NCBI GenBank assembly: GCA_020847855.1
Contig: JADLBH010000001.1
Span: forward strand, 1-64,000
DNA from: Fimbriimonadaceae bacterium
GTDB lineage: Bacteria; Armatimonadota; Fimbriimonadia; Fimbriimonadales; Fimbriimonadaceae
Direction of reading: 5' to 3'
Length of the DNA: 64,000 nt
A model generated the notes under the pieces. That model searched no databases and had not been told where the DNA came from. It saw only the letters and a program-made list of their open reading frames with translations. The stretch's first letter is position 1. Each line of letters begins with the position of its first letter. Positions 16,353 to 25,665 of the stretch are shown piece after piece. The translations under genes were made by a program, and so were the position numbers.

Positions 16353-16865
16353 GTGAAGGAACACTTGACTCCGGTCGAACTAGAGACCGTTCAACTGCCC
16401 GTGAGCTTCCGCGGATATCAAAAGGAAGCGGTGGACACCTTGGTTCGGCGCGTGGCCGCCGACGTTACCGAGCTCTTGCGCGAGAACAAGGCGATCAGCT
16501 TTGAGCGCGACCGCTTGGTGGCCGAACTCGAGCGGTATCGCTCGCAAGAGGTGGCGCTGCGCGATGCCTTGGTCGCCGCGGAACAGAGCGCCAAAGCGGT
16601 GCGCGAGAACGCCCAAAAAGAGGCCGCGCTGATCCGAGAGAAGGCCGAGGTCGAGGCCAGGGAGAACCGCCGGGCCGTTGCCGAGGCGGTTCGAATCCAG
16701 CGGTGGGAGGCGGAGCGCCTGCGGACGGAGAACCGTAACATCCATGCCGGGCTCCGTGCGTTTCTTACCGAGCACATTGACCGCTTGGACGCCAGTGCCA
16801 GCCCTGCGAGCATGGTCGGATCGGAGGCCTGTGACGAAGGGCGCACCGAAGCCCAGGCGAGTTGA
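16353..16865 (+). CDS. DivIVA-like coiled-coil protein
   Basis: The protein has 170 residues. The first 45 match a DivIVA lipid-binding start: LTPVELETVQLP then FRGYQKEAVDTLVRRVAADV. A long coiled coil follows (about 50-140) rich in Glu, Arg and Ala heptads. DivIVA proteins gather at negatively curved membrane and recruit division, growth or wall enzymes. GTG 16353 is chosen; GGAGGAG lies 12 bases upstream, and GTG 16341 is an alternative that would start right on that site. It overlaps the DUF167 gene by 35 bases. Confidence 0.8.
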   Translation: MKEHLTPVELETVQLPVSFRGYQKEAVDTLVRRVAADVTELLRENKAISFERDRLVAELERYRSQEVALRDALVAAEQSAKAVRENAQKEAALIREKAEVEARENRRAVAEAVRIQRWEAERLRTENRNIHAGLRAFLTEHIDRLDASASPASMVGSEACDEGRTEAQAS

Positions 16866-17118
16866 AGTCCGGGTCCGTGTAACGCCCAAGGCGTCTCGCT
16901 CCCGTTGGGAGGCCGGTGACCCTGTTCGGGTTTGGGTGACCGCCCCCCCGGCAGACGGCCAGGCGAACGAAGCCTTGATCGTCCTGCTCGCCCAGGCCCT
17001 AGGTGTGGCCAAGACCTCGGTGACGATCGTCCGAGGCGAGGCGTCGCGGGACAAGGTGATCGCCTTCGCTTCTGTGGACGAGAGCGAGGTCAGAAAGCGA
17101 CTTCAACGGGCGGAATGA
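16831..17118 (+). CDS. DUF167/YggU-family protein
   Basis: The protein has 95 residues. RVRVTPKASRS, the WVTAPPADGQANEALIVLLA core and SVTIVRGEASRDKV are the family signature; the biological role is unknown. GTG 16831 has GGAGG only three bases upstream, somewhat close. In many bacteria yggU sits beside divIVA and ylmE-type division genes, and here too it follows a DivIVA-like gene, which supports both assignments. Confidence 0.88.
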   Translation: MTKGAPKPRRVEVRVRVTPKASRSRWEAGDPVRVWVTAPPADGQANEALIVLLAQALGVAKTSVTIVRGEASRDKVIAFASVDESEVRKRLQRAE

Positions 17119-17134
17119 GGTATCCCCACCCTCT

Positions 17135-18808
17135 GTGGAACGCCGCGCCCTGAGCCCGTTCCGAAGGGAGCGCATCCTTCGCCAAGGCGTCGAGGCAGCC
17201 TTCGAGGAGATGGATCTGCCTCGTCTCCTGGGCAAGGTGGTCGAGCGGGCCTGCGTCCTCTTACGGGCCGATCATGGGGCGGTCGGATTGGTGGAGGGGG
17301 ACCCGGCCGCAATCCGGATCGAGAGCGCGTTCAATATGCCCGCGGGCGAGTTGGGCTCGGTCTGGACCCCCGGTGAAGGGCTCGCGGGCCGAATCTTGGA
17401 GTCCGAGGCTCTCGTGATCGCGAACCGCTATGGCGAGATCGCTGAGGATTGCCCTCGCGAGCTGCGCGACCATGCCGTCATTGGGGTCCCGATCCGTCGC
17501 CGCCGTCGCTTGGTCGGCTACTTCGGCATCGGAGCGAGCCCACCCCGGCAATTCTGCTTGGCGGATGCCCGTCTGCTCGGCCAGTTCGCCCGCGCTTGTG
17601 GGGGCGCGATCGAGAACGCACGGCTGCTCGCTTCGACTCGCTCCCATTTGGAGGACACGAAGCTTCAATATGAGCTGAGTATTCGAATCAGCACAGCGTC
17701 CGAGGTTCGGGACATCGTGCGGGCGTACCTTCTCTACATCGCCCGTTCGCTCGGGTTCGTCTGCACGGTCGTTCTTTACGAGTTTTCGCCGAGCGGGGAG
17801 CGGACGCACAACATCGCCGTGGGTCAGTGGAGCCCAGCGGAAGGGATCCGCGTGAACCCGACCAGCACGCCCCACGTCCGGGACGAGCACGACCCCCTCT
17901 TGGACGCTGGGCAACCCGTCTGGTTTCGGGATGTCCGCAAGGACCGGACCGCGTCCCAGGGTCTCCGCGAGGCGCAAGCGCGCGATAATCGTCCCGCGGT
18001 CGCCCTCGTCCCCTTGGTCTCGAGCGGCCGTCGGATCGGTCTCGTCGTTCTGAGCGACGCTCGGCCCGTGGCGTGGGACGACCACCTCGTGCGCCCGATC
18101 GTCATGACCGCGAACCACCTCGCAGCGGCCATTGACTCCCGGCAAGAGCACGCAAGACTGGAGGAGGCGCGAGAATCCGCCCGCGTCGGCCACGAGCGCC
18201 AAAAGATCGCAAGAGAGCTCCACGACTCCGTTACGCAGATGCTCTTCGCCGTCCACGTCGAATGCCAGTCGCTAGGACAGGCCAGGAGTTCCGAGATGGA
18301 CGCCCAAGCCCTGCAGCGGCTGCAGAAGTTGACGACGAGCACCTTGCGCGAGATGCGAGGCCTCCTGCAGGAGCTTCGACCCGCGGGAGAGACGCAGGGT
18401 GCCGAACCCAAGACTGGCGCCTTGGAGGAGCGCTTGCGCCTCCACGCGAGGGAAATCGGCGCCGGGTTCGAGTTGCACTTGGAGCAGAGGGGGGCAGGGC
18501 CGACCGATCCCGCCATCGCCCATACCCTTTTCCGGATCGGCCAAGAAGCCTTGACCAACGCCCATCGCCATGCCGGGGCACGGACGGTTCGAGCCGTGGT
18601 CGAGCGCAAAGATGGATGCTGGATCCTGACCGTGGGCGACGACGGCCGAGGAATGCCACGGTCTGGCCGAGTGGGCGAAGGGCAATGCTTCGGACTACGG
18701 GGAATGGCGGAGCGGGCCAAGGAGATGGGAGGGACTCTCAAGGTCGGCAAGAACACGCCATGCGGCACCCTTGTCACGTGCAGCATTCCAGTAGAGGGGG
18801 GGGGATGA
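17135..18808 (+). CDS. Cytoplasmic NarL-type sensor histidine kinase with two GAF domains
   Basis: The protein has 557 residues with no membrane segment, so it should sense a cytoplasmic signal. Domains: GAF 1 (about 25-165), GAF 2 (about 185-335), a coiled segment, a HisKA_3 dimerisation domain with phospho-accepting H363 in ARELHDSVTQML, and an ATPase domain with N box EALTNAHRHA (471-480) and G box DDGRGM (502-507). The ligand of the GAF domains is unknown. It is followed by its cognate regulator with an ATGA overlap. The last codons are a run of nine G that also forms the upstream region of the regulator start. Confidence 0.93.
   Translation: MERRALSPFRRERILRQGVEAAFEEMDLPRLLGKVVERACVLLRADHGAVGLVEGDPAAIRIESAFNMPAGELGSVWTPGEGLAGRILESEALVIANRYGEIAEDCPRELRDHAVIGVPIRRRRRLVGYFGIGASPPRQFCLADARLLGQFARACGGAIENARLLASTRSHLEDTKLQYELSIRISTASEVRDIVRAYLLYIARSLGFVCTVVLYEFSPSGERTHNIAVGQWSPAEGIRVNPTSTPHVRDEHDPLLDAGQPVWFRDVRKDRTASQGLREAQARDNRPAVALVPLVSSGRRIGLVVLSDARPVAWDDHLVRPIVMTANHLAAAIDSRQEHARLEEARESARVGHERQKIARELHDSVTQMLFAVHVECQSLGQARSSEMDAQALQRLQKLTTSTLREMRGLLQELRPAGETQGAEPKTGALEERLRLHAREIGAGFELHLEQRGAGPTDPAIAHTLFRIGQEALTNAHRHAGARTVRAVVERKDGCWILTVGDDGRGMPRSGRVGEGQCFGLRGMAERAKEMGGTLKVGKNTPCGTLVTCSIPVEGGG
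18796..18804 (+). repeat. Homopolymer run of nine G at the kinase/regulator junction
   Basis: It encodes the C-terminal glycines of the kinase and directly abuts ATG 18805 of the response regulator, so it also occupies the ribosome-binding region. Length changes would alter the end of the kinase frame and the stop/start overlap. Confidence 0.7.
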
Positions 18809-19434
18809 CCCGCGTCATGATCGTGGACGATCATCCGATGGTCCGGGCCGGGCTGCGGGCCTTGCTCTCCAACACTGTTGGCATCGAGGTGGTCGCCGAG
18901 GCCGCAGACGGATACTCTGCCCTGCACCGTGCCGCACTGGGCGGAGTGGACGTGGTGCTCATGGACATGATGCTGCCCAAGCTGGACGGCATCGAGTCGG
19001 CACGGAGGATGCGTGTCCAGTCTCCGGATGTCAAGGTCGTGATGCTCACCAGTCACCTCTCGGCCGAGGCGGTACGGTCGGCGATCAAGGCGGGTGTGAG
19101 CGGGTACGTGCTCAAGGATGTGTCGGCAGAGGAGCTTGCGGGGGCGATCCTCTCCGCGCAGAGCGGTAAGACCTGGCTCCATCCCGATGCCCAGGAAGCG
19201 GTCGTGAACGCGGTGCGTTCGCCTGTGGAGCAGGATTGGCGCACGCGCCTGACGGGTCGCGAGGTGAGTGTCCTCAAGCGGATCGCGGAAGGGAAGAGCA
19301 ACAAGGAGATCGCCAAAGATCTGGGGCTGACCGAAGGCACGGTGAAAGGGTATGTAAGCGCCGTGCTCGCGAAGATGGGGCTCGCGGACCGGACCCAAGC
19401 CGCGCTCGCCGCCGCCAAGGTAGACCTCAAATGA
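18805..19434 (+). CDS. NarL/LuxR-type response regulator
   Basis: The protein has 209 residues. The receiver domain (1-120) has the acidic pair D8/D9, phospho-acceptor D54 (VLMDMMLPKLDG), T82 and K104 (YVLKD). A LuxR-type helix-turn-helix follows (about 145-205: LTGREVSVLKRIAEGKSNKE, then KDLGLTEGTVKGYVSAVL). ATG 18805 overlaps the kinase stop. Target genes are not indicated; the next gene, mqnC, has its own promoter box. Confidence 0.95.
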   Translation: MTRVMIVDDHPMVRAGLRALLSNTVGIEVVAEAADGYSALHRAALGGVDVVLMDMMLPKLDGIESARRMRVQSPDVKVVMLTSHLSAEAVRSAIKAGVSGYVLKDVSAEELAGAILSAQSGKTWLHPDAQEAVVNAVRSPVEQDWRTRLTGREVSVLKRIAEGKSNKEIAKDLGLTEGTVKGYVSAVLAKMGLADRTQAALAAAKVDLK

Positions 19435-19467
19435 AACCGGAGTCCCGCTCCGGCCCTCCCCTTTGCG

Positions 19468-19473
19468 TAGAAT
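19468..19473 (+). promoter_or_regulatory. -10 box (TAGAAT) for mqnC
   Basis: It lies eight bases before ATG 19482. It supports that start over the in-frame ATG at 19431, which overlaps the previous stop. Confidence 0.5.
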
Positions 19474-19481
19474 CCTTGCAG

Positions 19482-20561
19482 ATGGCCATAGCGTCAGAGA
19501 CCAGGATCGAACGGATCGCGGACAAGGTGTTCGCGGACGAACGGGTGAGCCTTGAGGACGCGCTCGCCCTCTTCGAGCACCCTGACCTCAACGACCTCGC
19601 CGCCCTCGCCAACCATCGCCGCGAGAAGCGCACCGATCCTGAGGTGGTCAGCTACGTGGTCGGGCGCATCCTGAACTACACCAACGTTTGCTGGGTCCGT
19701 TGCAAGTTCTGCGCCTTCTACCGCGTCCCTGGGCACACGGAGGGCTATACCTTGACTTTGGAAGAGATCTTGGACAAGGTCCGCGACACCGTGGAGCAAG
19801 GCGGCACCGAAATACTCTTCCAAGGCGGGCTCAACCCCAAGCTCAAGATTGACTGGTATTTGGAGACCTTTGCCGCGATCAAGTCTCGGTTTCCGAGCGT
19901 GAACCTCCATGCACTCTCGCCCGCCGAGCTTATCTATATCGCGCACATCAGCAAGCTCACCCTCAAGGAGTGCTTGGAGAAGCTGAAGACGGTCGGGCAC
20001 GAGTCCATCCCTGGGGCCGGGGGGGAGATCCTCGTGGATCGGGTGCGCAAGATCATCGCGCCCTACAAGGACACGACCGACGAGTGGCTCGAATGCATGC
20101 GTACCGCGGCTTCGCTCGGCATGCGGTCGAGCGCGAGCATGATGTTCGGCCACGTCGAGACGATGTCAGACCGGGTCGAGCACCTCGGGCGCATCCGCGA
20201 CCTCCAGGACGAGTGCTCGCCGTTCCGCGCCTTCGTGACCTGGTCGTTCCAACCGGAAGAGACGAACCTACCGATCGAGCGCAAGGCCTCGGCCTTTGAT
20301 TATCTGCGCACGGTCGCGGTCTCCCGGATCTTCCTGGACAACTTCGACCACGTCCAGCTCTCGATCTTGACCCAAGGTCCCAAGATCGCCCAAATCGCCT
20401 TGCGATACGGTGCCGACGACTTTGGTTCTACGATGATCGAGGAGAACGTCGTCTCGGCGGCAGGGAACAAGTTCATCTTGAACGCAGAGGAGTTCGAGCG
20501 GCTCATTCTGGACGCAGGCTACACGCCTCGCGTGCGTAACACTCGGTACGAATTGATTTAG
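19482..20561 (+). CDS. mqnC: Cyclic dehypoxanthinyl futalosine synthase (MqnC)
   Basis: Radical-SAM enzyme of the futalosine route to menaquinone, cyclising dehypoxanthine futalosine. The 4Fe-4S cluster cysteines are C70, C74 and C77 in NVCWVRCKFCAFYR, and GYTLTLEEI, FQGGLNPKL and SMMFGHVET are typical. The 359-residue length fits MqnC better than MqnE. No other menaquinone gene is in the window. MqnE belongs to the same family and is the main alternative. Confidence 0.88.
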   Translation: MAIASETRIERIADKVFADERVSLEDALALFEHPDLNDLAALANHRREKRTDPEVVSYVVGRILNYTNVCWVRCKFCAFYRVPGHTEGYTLTLEEILDKVRDTVEQGGTEILFQGGLNPKLKIDWYLETFAAIKSRFPSVNLHALSPAELIYIAHISKLTLKECLEKLKTVGHESIPGAGGEILVDRVRKIIAPYKDTTDEWLECMRTAASLGMRSSASMMFGHVETMSDRVEHLGRIRDLQDECSPFRAFVTWSFQPEETNLPIERKASAFDYLRTVAVSRIFLDNFDHVQLSILTQGPKIAQIALRYGADDFGSTMIEENVVSAAGNKFILNAEEFERLILDAGYTPRVRNTRYELI

Positions 20562-20573
20562 ACCGCCTAGCCC

Positions 20574-21518
20574 TTAGCGCCAACCGCCGAAGAGCTCGCT
20601 CACCGACCGGTTGCAGTGAATCCTCCGGATCGCCTCGCCCAGGAGCGGAGCTGAGGGCAGGACGGTCAGCTTGGGGAACTGCTTGCTCCCTGGGATCGGC
20701 ACGGTATCGAGGCAGACGACCTTGGTCACGACGCTGTCTTGGAGGCGCTGGGAGGCGTTGCCGCTAAAGACCCCATGGCTACAGGCGACCATGACCTCGA
20801 CCGCCCCTCGCTTCAGCAAGGCCTCGGCCCCTTGGATCACCGAGCCCCCGGTGTCCACCATGTCGTCAATCATCACACACCGGCGACCGTCCACTTCGCC
20901 GATGATCTCCACGATGTCCACCTTGTTCGGCTCGGGGCGTCGCTTGGCGATGATCGCGATCGGGGCCTTGAGCATCTCCGCGAGTGCCCTGGCGCGACCG
21001 ACCCCGGCGACGTCCGGGCTCACGACCACCACGTCCTCGAGCTGGTCAAACCCCTGCTCGATAAAGTGACGCCCTATGATCGGCCCCGCATAGAGGTGGT
21101 CCACTGGAATGTCGAAGAAGCCTTGAATCTGCTCGGCGTGGAGGTCAATGCAAACGACGCGGTGGGCGCCCGCCTCCTCGATCAGGTCGGCGACGAGCCT
21201 CGCGGTGATGGGTTCGCGCGGCTTGAGCTTCTTGTCCTGCCGGGCATAGCCATAGTAGGGGCAGACCACGGTGATACGGTTCGCGCTCGCGCGGCGGAAC
21301 GCATCGAGCATGATGAGCAGCTCCATGAGGGAGTCGTTCACCGGAGCGCAGGTGGGCTGAATCAGGAAAACGTCGTCACCACGGGCGCTCTCGTCCACCT
21401 GGATCCGAAGCTCGCCGTCGCTAAACTTGGTGGAGGTCATGCGGCCCATCTGAACACCGAGATAGTCGGCGACACGGTGTCCCAGCTCTGAGTGGGCATT
21501 CCCACAAAAGAGCTTCAT
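20574..21518 (-). CDS. prs: Ribose-phosphate pyrophosphokinase
   Basis: Makes PRPP from ribose 5-phosphate and ATP for nucleotide, His and Trp synthesis. The 314-residue protein has the flexible-loop PYYGYARQDKK, the VCIDLHAEQIQGFF metal/ATP segment and the PRPP loop VMIDDMVDTGGS. ATG 21518 (MKLFCGNAHSELGHRVADYL) matches the family start; the frame opens further up but only into glmU. It lies 20 bases after glmU, a common gene pairing, and is convergent with mqnC. Confidence 0.95.
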   Translation of the reverse strand: MKLFCGNAHSELGHRVADYLGVQMGRMTSTKFSDGELRIQVDESARGDDVFLIQPTCAPVNDSLMELLIMLDAFRRASANRITVVCPYYGYARQDKKLKPREPITARLVADLIEEAGAHRVVCIDLHAEQIQGFFDIPVDHLYAGPIIGRHFIEQGFDQLEDVVVVSPDVAGVGRARALAEMLKAPIAIIAKRRPEPNKVDIVEIIGEVDGRRCVMIDDMVDTGGSVIQGAEALLKRGAVEVMVACSHGVFSGNASQRLQDSVVTKVVCLDTVPIPGSKQFPKLTVLPSAPLLGEAIRRIHCNRSVSELFGGWR

Positions 21519-21538
21519 ATCAATGAGCTCGTTGCCGT

Positions 21539-22930
21539 TTATTCTGGTGAGCTCTTCTTGGCTTTCCACGAGTTGACCCATCCTTCCCTGACCTCTTGAC
21601 GCGCCCTGCCGACACCGAGAGCGCCCTCGGGCACCCCTTTCGTGATCACGCTCCCTGCGGCGACAAATCCATTATCTCCAATCTCGACCGGCGCGACAAG
21701 GGTCGAGTTGGATCCGATGAACGCCCCGTTGCCGATCTTGGTCCTGTGCTTCGCAAAGCCGTCGTAGTTGCAGGTGATCGTGCCTGCCCCGATGTTCGCG
21801 CCTGAACCTACGGTCGCGTCCCCGATATAGGTGAGGTGCGAGATCGCGGTGGCTTGGCCGATCTCGCTGTTCTTCACCTCGACGAAATTGCCGATCTTGA
21901 CCCCCGCACCCAACCGAGTACCGGGGCGAAGGTTGCTGAACGGGCCGCACCGAGAACCTTCCGCCATTGTCGCTTGGTCAACGTGGCTCATGAAGACTCT
22001 GCAATCCTGGCCGATCACGGAGTCCTTGACCCAAGCATTGGGACCGATGCGCGCGCCCGCTCCAATCCGAGTGTTTCCCTCGATCACGGTCATCGGTTCG
22101 ATGAGGGCGTCTGGTTCGATCTCGACGTCCATCGTGATATAGCTGCTGCTCGGGTCCACGATCGTGACCCCGTTCATCGCGTGCTTCCGGAGGATGCGCA
22201 GGCGGAGGATTCGGGAAGCCTCGGCGAGCTGCCAGCGGTCGTTGACCCCCATAAACTCGTCCGGGTCGTCGAAGGTTTCGGCCACGATCTTGCCACCTCG
22301 GGAATGGATCGCAGCGATGGCGTCGGTGAGGTAGACCTCCCCTTGGGCGTTGTTCGAGTCTAGCCCCTGGATCACTTCGAGCAAGAGCTGGCAATCAAAG
22401 CAGTACACGGCCGGGTTCACTTCGAGCAGGGCCTTTTGCTGCGGCGTCGCGTCGCGATCCTCCACGATCTGGGCGACCTGACCCTCCTCGTCCCGGACAA
22501 TGCGTCCATAGCCTCCCGGCTCGACCGTTACGAAGGTAGCCATCGAGACCTGTGCAGACTCCGCGTGGTACGCCTCGATGAGGCGAGCGAGGGTCTCGGA
22601 GGAGAGCAACGGGGTGTCCCCTGGGGTGACGAGCAAGGGCCCGTGATGGTGGCGAAGCGCCTCGGCCGCCATCATCACGGCGTGGCCAGTCCCCCTTTGT
22701 TCGCGCTGCCAGACGAAGTCGTAACCGTCGCCGAGGCCCTCGATAACAGCGTCGCCACCATGGCCGACCACGACGGTCGGGCGCGGGATGCCGGCCCCCC
22801 GTACCGCCCGGCTCACCAGCTCGACCATCGGCATTCCGGCCACCGGGTGGAGGGCCTTGGGAATCTCGCTCTTCATCCTGGTCCCCTTGCCGGCGGCAAG
22901 GATCAGACCAGCGGTGGGTTCACGGCTCAT
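21539..22930 (-). CDS. glmU: Bifunctional UDP-N-acetylglucosamine pyrophosphorylase / glucosamine-1-phosphate acetyltransferase
   Basis: Makes UDP-GlcNAc for wall and surface polymers. The N-terminal uridylyltransferase domain has LILAAGKGTRMKSEIPKALH and the GTGHAVMMA segment; the C-terminal left-handed beta helix shows the hexad repeats (IGAGARIGPNAWV, IGNFVEVKNSEIGQATAISH) and the catalytic-histidine region HRTKIGNGAFIGSNSTL. 463 residues is the normal length. ATG 22930 starts directly at the fold. The gene precedes prs. Confidence 0.95.
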   Translation of the reverse strand: MSREPTAGLILAAGKGTRMKSEIPKALHPVAGMPMVELVSRAVRGAGIPRPTVVVGHGGDAVIEGLGDGYDFVWQREQRGTGHAVMMAAEALRHHHGPLLVTPGDTPLLSSETLARLIEAYHAESAQVSMATFVTVEPGGYGRIVRDEEGQVAQIVEDRDATPQQKALLEVNPAVYCFDCQLLLEVIQGLDSNNAQGEVYLTDAIAAIHSRGGKIVAETFDDPDEFMGVNDRWQLAEASRILRLRILRKHAMNGVTIVDPSSSYITMDVEIEPDALIEPMTVIEGNTRIGAGARIGPNAWVKDSVIGQDCRVFMSHVDQATMAEGSRCGPFSNLRPGTRLGAGVKIGNFVEVKNSEIGQATAISHLTYIGDATVGSGANIGAGTITCNYDGFAKHRTKIGNGAFIGSNSTLVAPVEIGDNGFVAAGSVITKGVPEGALGVGRARQEVREGWVNSWKAKKSSPE

Positions 22931-22982
22931 GCAGGAGTAGGACGTTACCCGGAAGGCATGGACGGCTTGCGGGGGGATGGGC

Positions 22983-24140
22983 TCAGTTGGCCTCGACCAG
23001 CTCCCGCAGGTCATCGTCCATGACTTCGCTCTTGGTGTCCGCCAAGGTCAAGAAGCGGTCATAGAGCTCTTCGAACCGGGGCTCCGGGAAGTTGAACCCC
23101 AGTTCGTGGAGCCGGTGCCTCAGTCCGTGCCGCCCAGAGCGAGCGGTAAGGATGATCTCGGACTTTTCGGCTCCCACGAGCTCCGGTGCGATGATCTCAT
23201 ACGTGGTCCGCTCCTTGAGCACCCCGTCTTGATGGATCCCTGAGGAGTGTGCATAGGCGTTGGCCCCCACGACGGCCTTGTTGCGCTGCACGATCATCCC
23301 TGTCAGGTTAGCGACCATCCTGCTCGCGGCGAGGAGCTTCTCGGTCTTGATCGAGGTCTCGACTTGGAAGAGGTCGTCCCGGATGTGGAGCGCCATGACC
23401 ACCTCTTCCAGCGAGGTGTTGCCCGCTCTCTCGCCGATCCCGTTCACGGTCACCTCCACCTGTCGCGCCCCGCCGATCACCCCGCCGAGCGTGTTCGCGG
23501 TCGCCATCCCGAGGTCGTTGTGGCAGTGGCAGCTGAACGTGGCCTTGTCGCTGTTCGGCACGTTCGCGATGACGTTGGCAAAGAAGTCGCGGTACTCGGT
23601 GGGGAACATGTACCCGGTCGTGTCGGGCATGTTGATCACCGTGGCTCCGGCTCCGATCACGGCTTCGACCACTTGGTAGAGGTATTCGGGGTGGTCGAGG
23701 TAGCCCCGTCCGCTGTCCTCCATGAAATACTCGACATCGTCCACGAAGCTCCTGGCGAGCTTCACGGCGGCCACTCCTTTCTCCAGAGCCTGCTCCTTGG
23801 TCATCTTGAGCTTGTGGTCCAAGTGACTGTTGCTCACGCCGAGACCCGTATGGATCCGGGGGCGGGCAGCAGGTTTCAGCGCGTCGGCGGCGCACTCGAT
23901 GTCCTTCGCGACTGCACGGGTGAGCCCACAGACCGTCACGTTTCGCAGCTCCTTGCTCAAGGTGTTGACGCTCTCGAAGTCGCCAGGGCTGGAGATGGGG
24001 AAGCCCGCCTCGATGACGTTCACGCCCAGATCTTCGAGCATTCGCCCGATCTCGAGCTTTTGAGACATGCTGAGGCGGACGCCGGGGCTCTGCTCGCCGT
24101 CGCGCAGCGTAGTGTCGAAGACTTGGACGCGGTCGGCCAT
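22983..24140 (-). CDS. 2-isopropylmalate synthase-type enzyme lacking the LeuA regulatory domain
   Basis: HMGL-like TIM barrel condensing acetyl-CoA with a 2-oxo acid. DTTLRDGEQSPGVRLS, the CHCHNDLGMA metal motif and NGIGERAGNTSLEEVVM are LeuA/homocitrate-synthase hallmarks, and SGIHQDGVLK is a communication-domain motif. At 385 residues it stops before the C-terminal allosteric domain of classical LeuA (about 500 residues), so leucine feedback through that domain is impossible. Leucine synthesis is likeliest; citramalate or homocitrate synthesis cannot be excluded. TATAAT lies six bases before ATG 24140. Confidence 0.85.
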   Translation of the reverse strand: MADRVQVFDTTLRDGEQSPGVRLSMSQKLEIGRMLEDLGVNVIEAGFPISSPGDFESVNTLSKELRNVTVCGLTRAVAKDIECAADALKPAARPRIHTGLGVSNSHLDHKLKMTKEQALEKGVAAVKLARSFVDDVEYFMEDSGRGYLDHPEYLYQVVEAVIGAGATVINMPDTTGYMFPTEYRDFFANVIANVPNSDKATFSCHCHNDLGMATANTLGGVIGGARQVEVTVNGIGERAGNTSLEEVVMALHIRDDLFQVETSIKTEKLLAASRMVANLTGMIVQRNKAVVGANAYAHSSGIHQDGVLKERTTYEIIAPELVGAEKSEIILTARSGRHGLRHRLHELGFNFPEPRFEELYDRFLTLADTKSEVMDDDLRELVEAN

Positions 24141-24146
24141 GACCCT

Positions 24147-24152
24147 ATTATA
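24147..24152 (-). promoter_or_regulatory. Consensus -10 box (TATAAT) for the leuA-type gene
   Basis: A perfect TATAAT lies six bases before ATG 24140, implying a leaderless mRNA. Confidence 0.6.
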
Positions 24153-24161
24153 GTGCGAGTC

Positions 24162-25640
24162 TCAATCGGTTTCGCCGTATCCGAACGGGGACGAGTAGTT
24201 CGGCGGCTCTTTGGTGATCCAGACGTCGTGAGGGTGCGACTCCCGGAGCCCGGCGTTCGTGATTCGGACGAACTGGGCCCGCTTGTGGAGCTCCGCCAGC
24301 GATCCTGCCCCGACGTAACCCATGCCGCTGCGGAGCCCTCCCACGAGCTGGGTGACGGTCTCACTGAGCGGGCCCTTGAACGGGACGCGACCTTCGACAC
24401 CTTCGGGCACCATGGTCGCGCTCGTGGACTTCACGGCCATGTAACGGTCGGACGAGCCTTGGCGCATTGCTGCGATCGAGCCCATCCCGCGGTAGACCTT
24501 GTAGGCCCGGTTTCGGAAGATCTCGGTCTCACCGGGGGATTCCTCGCAACCGGCGAACATGTTCCCCATCATCACCGTGCTGGCCCCTGCGGCCAGTGCC
24601 TTCACGATGTCGCCACTGGTTCGGATTCCGCCGTCGGCGATGGTCGGGATTTGTAGCTCGTTCGCTTCTTGACAGCACTCGTAGACCGCGGAGAACTGCG
24701 GAACCCCGATGCCCGCTACGACCCGCGTCGTGCAGATCGAACCGGCCCCGATCCCGAGCCGGATCGCATCGGCGCCTGCCGCATGGAGCGCGCGCACCCC
24801 CTCCTTGGTCGCGACGTTACCGGGCACGACGGTCAGGCCAGGGAGCCGCTCTTTGAGCATCCGAGTGCACTCGATCACCCCTTTGCTCTCGCCGTGCGCC
24901 GCATCAATGACGACGAAGTCCACGCCGGCGTCCATCAGGGCTTTGGCCCGTTCGAAGGGCTCGCGCAGGGGGCCGATCGCCGCGCCCACCACGAGGCGAC
25001 CCAAGGGATCCTTGGTTGCGTTGGGGTGACGCTTAACCTTTTCGATGTCCTTGATCGTGATCAAGCCTTTGAGCTTTCCCTCGGAGTCCACGATGGGCAG
25101 CTTCTCGATCCGGTGCTCCGCGAGGAGCTTCTGCGCCTCGTCGAGCGTCGTTCCGGGCCTGCCCGTAACGAGGTCGTTCGAGGTCATGCGCTCGCGAATG
25201 GGCTGGTCGAACTCGGTCTCGAAGCGAATGTCGCGGTTGGTCAAGATCCCCACGAGCCGGTTATCGGCGTCGGTGATCGGCACGCCGCTGATGCGGAACC
25301 TCGCCATGAGTGCGACCGCGTCGGCGATCGTCTCGTCTGGGCTGAGCTTGAAGGGGTCGGTGATGACGCCGTGCTCGCTCCGCTTGACCCGGTCCACCTG
25401 GTCGGCCTGCTCGTCGATCGGCATGTTGCGATGGATGACCCCCACGCCGCCCTCGCGGGCCATGGAGATCGCAAGGCGCGCCTCGGTGACCGTGTCCATG
25501 GGGGCGGAGACGATGGGGATGCTGAGTCGGATTCCGGGAACGATCTCGGAAGAAGTGTCCACTTCGGTGGGCAAGACGTCTGACCTCGCGGGCAAAAGGA
25601 GAACGTCGTCGAAGCTCAATGCCTCGGGAAACTCGGCCAT
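24162..25640 (-). CDS. guaB: IMP dehydrogenase
   Basis: Oxidises IMP to XMP, the committed step of GMP synthesis. The 492-residue protein has an interrupted barrel: residues 1-90, two CBS repeats (about 95-205), then the rest of the barrel with catalytic C303 in [13 protein letters not shown], preceded by FVVIDAAHG and followed by [13 protein letters not shown] 25640 fits both the family start ([17 protein letters not shown]) and a CATACT box five bases upstream. The frame extends far upstream but without homology. Confidence 0.96.
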   Translation of the reverse strand: MAEFPEALSFDDVLLLPARSDVLPTEVDTSSEIVPGIRLSIPIVSAPMDTVTEARLAISMAREGGVGVIHRNMPIDEQADQVDRVKRSEHGVITDPFKLSPDETIADAVALMARFRISGVPITDADNRLVGILTNRDIRFETEFDQPIRERMTSNDLVTGRPGTTLDEAQKLLAEHRIEKLPIVDSEGKLKGLITIKDIEKVKRHPNATKDPLGRLVVGAAIGPLREPFERAKALMDAGVDFVVIDAAHGESKGVIECTRMLKERLPGLTVVPGNVATKEGVRALHAAGADAIRLGIGAGSICTTRVVAGIGVPQFSAVYECCQEANELQIPTIADGGIRTSGDIVKALAAGASTVMMGNMFAGCEESPGETEIFRNRAYKVYRGMGSIAAMRQGSSDRYMAVKSTSATMVPEGVEGRVPFKGPLSETVTQLVGGLRSGMGYVGAGSLAELHKRAQFVRITNAGLRESHPHDVWITKEPPNYSSPFGYGETD

Positions 25641-25645
25641 ATAGA

Positions 25646-25651
25646 AGTATG
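25646..25651 (-). promoter_or_regulatory. -10 box (CATACT) for guaB
   Basis: It lies five bases before ATG 25640. Confidence 0.35.
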
Positions 25652-25665
25652 ACGGGCCCTCGCTC

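Noticed and set aside
17824-19398. Long minus-strand frame opposite the histidine kinase and response regulator
   Set aside because: It is antisense to two genes with full catalytic motifs; no ribosome binding site or domain.
23247-24656. Long plus-strand frame over the leuA-type gene and guaB
   Set aside because: It is antisense to conserved enzymes; low-complexity composition rich in His, Val and Arg.
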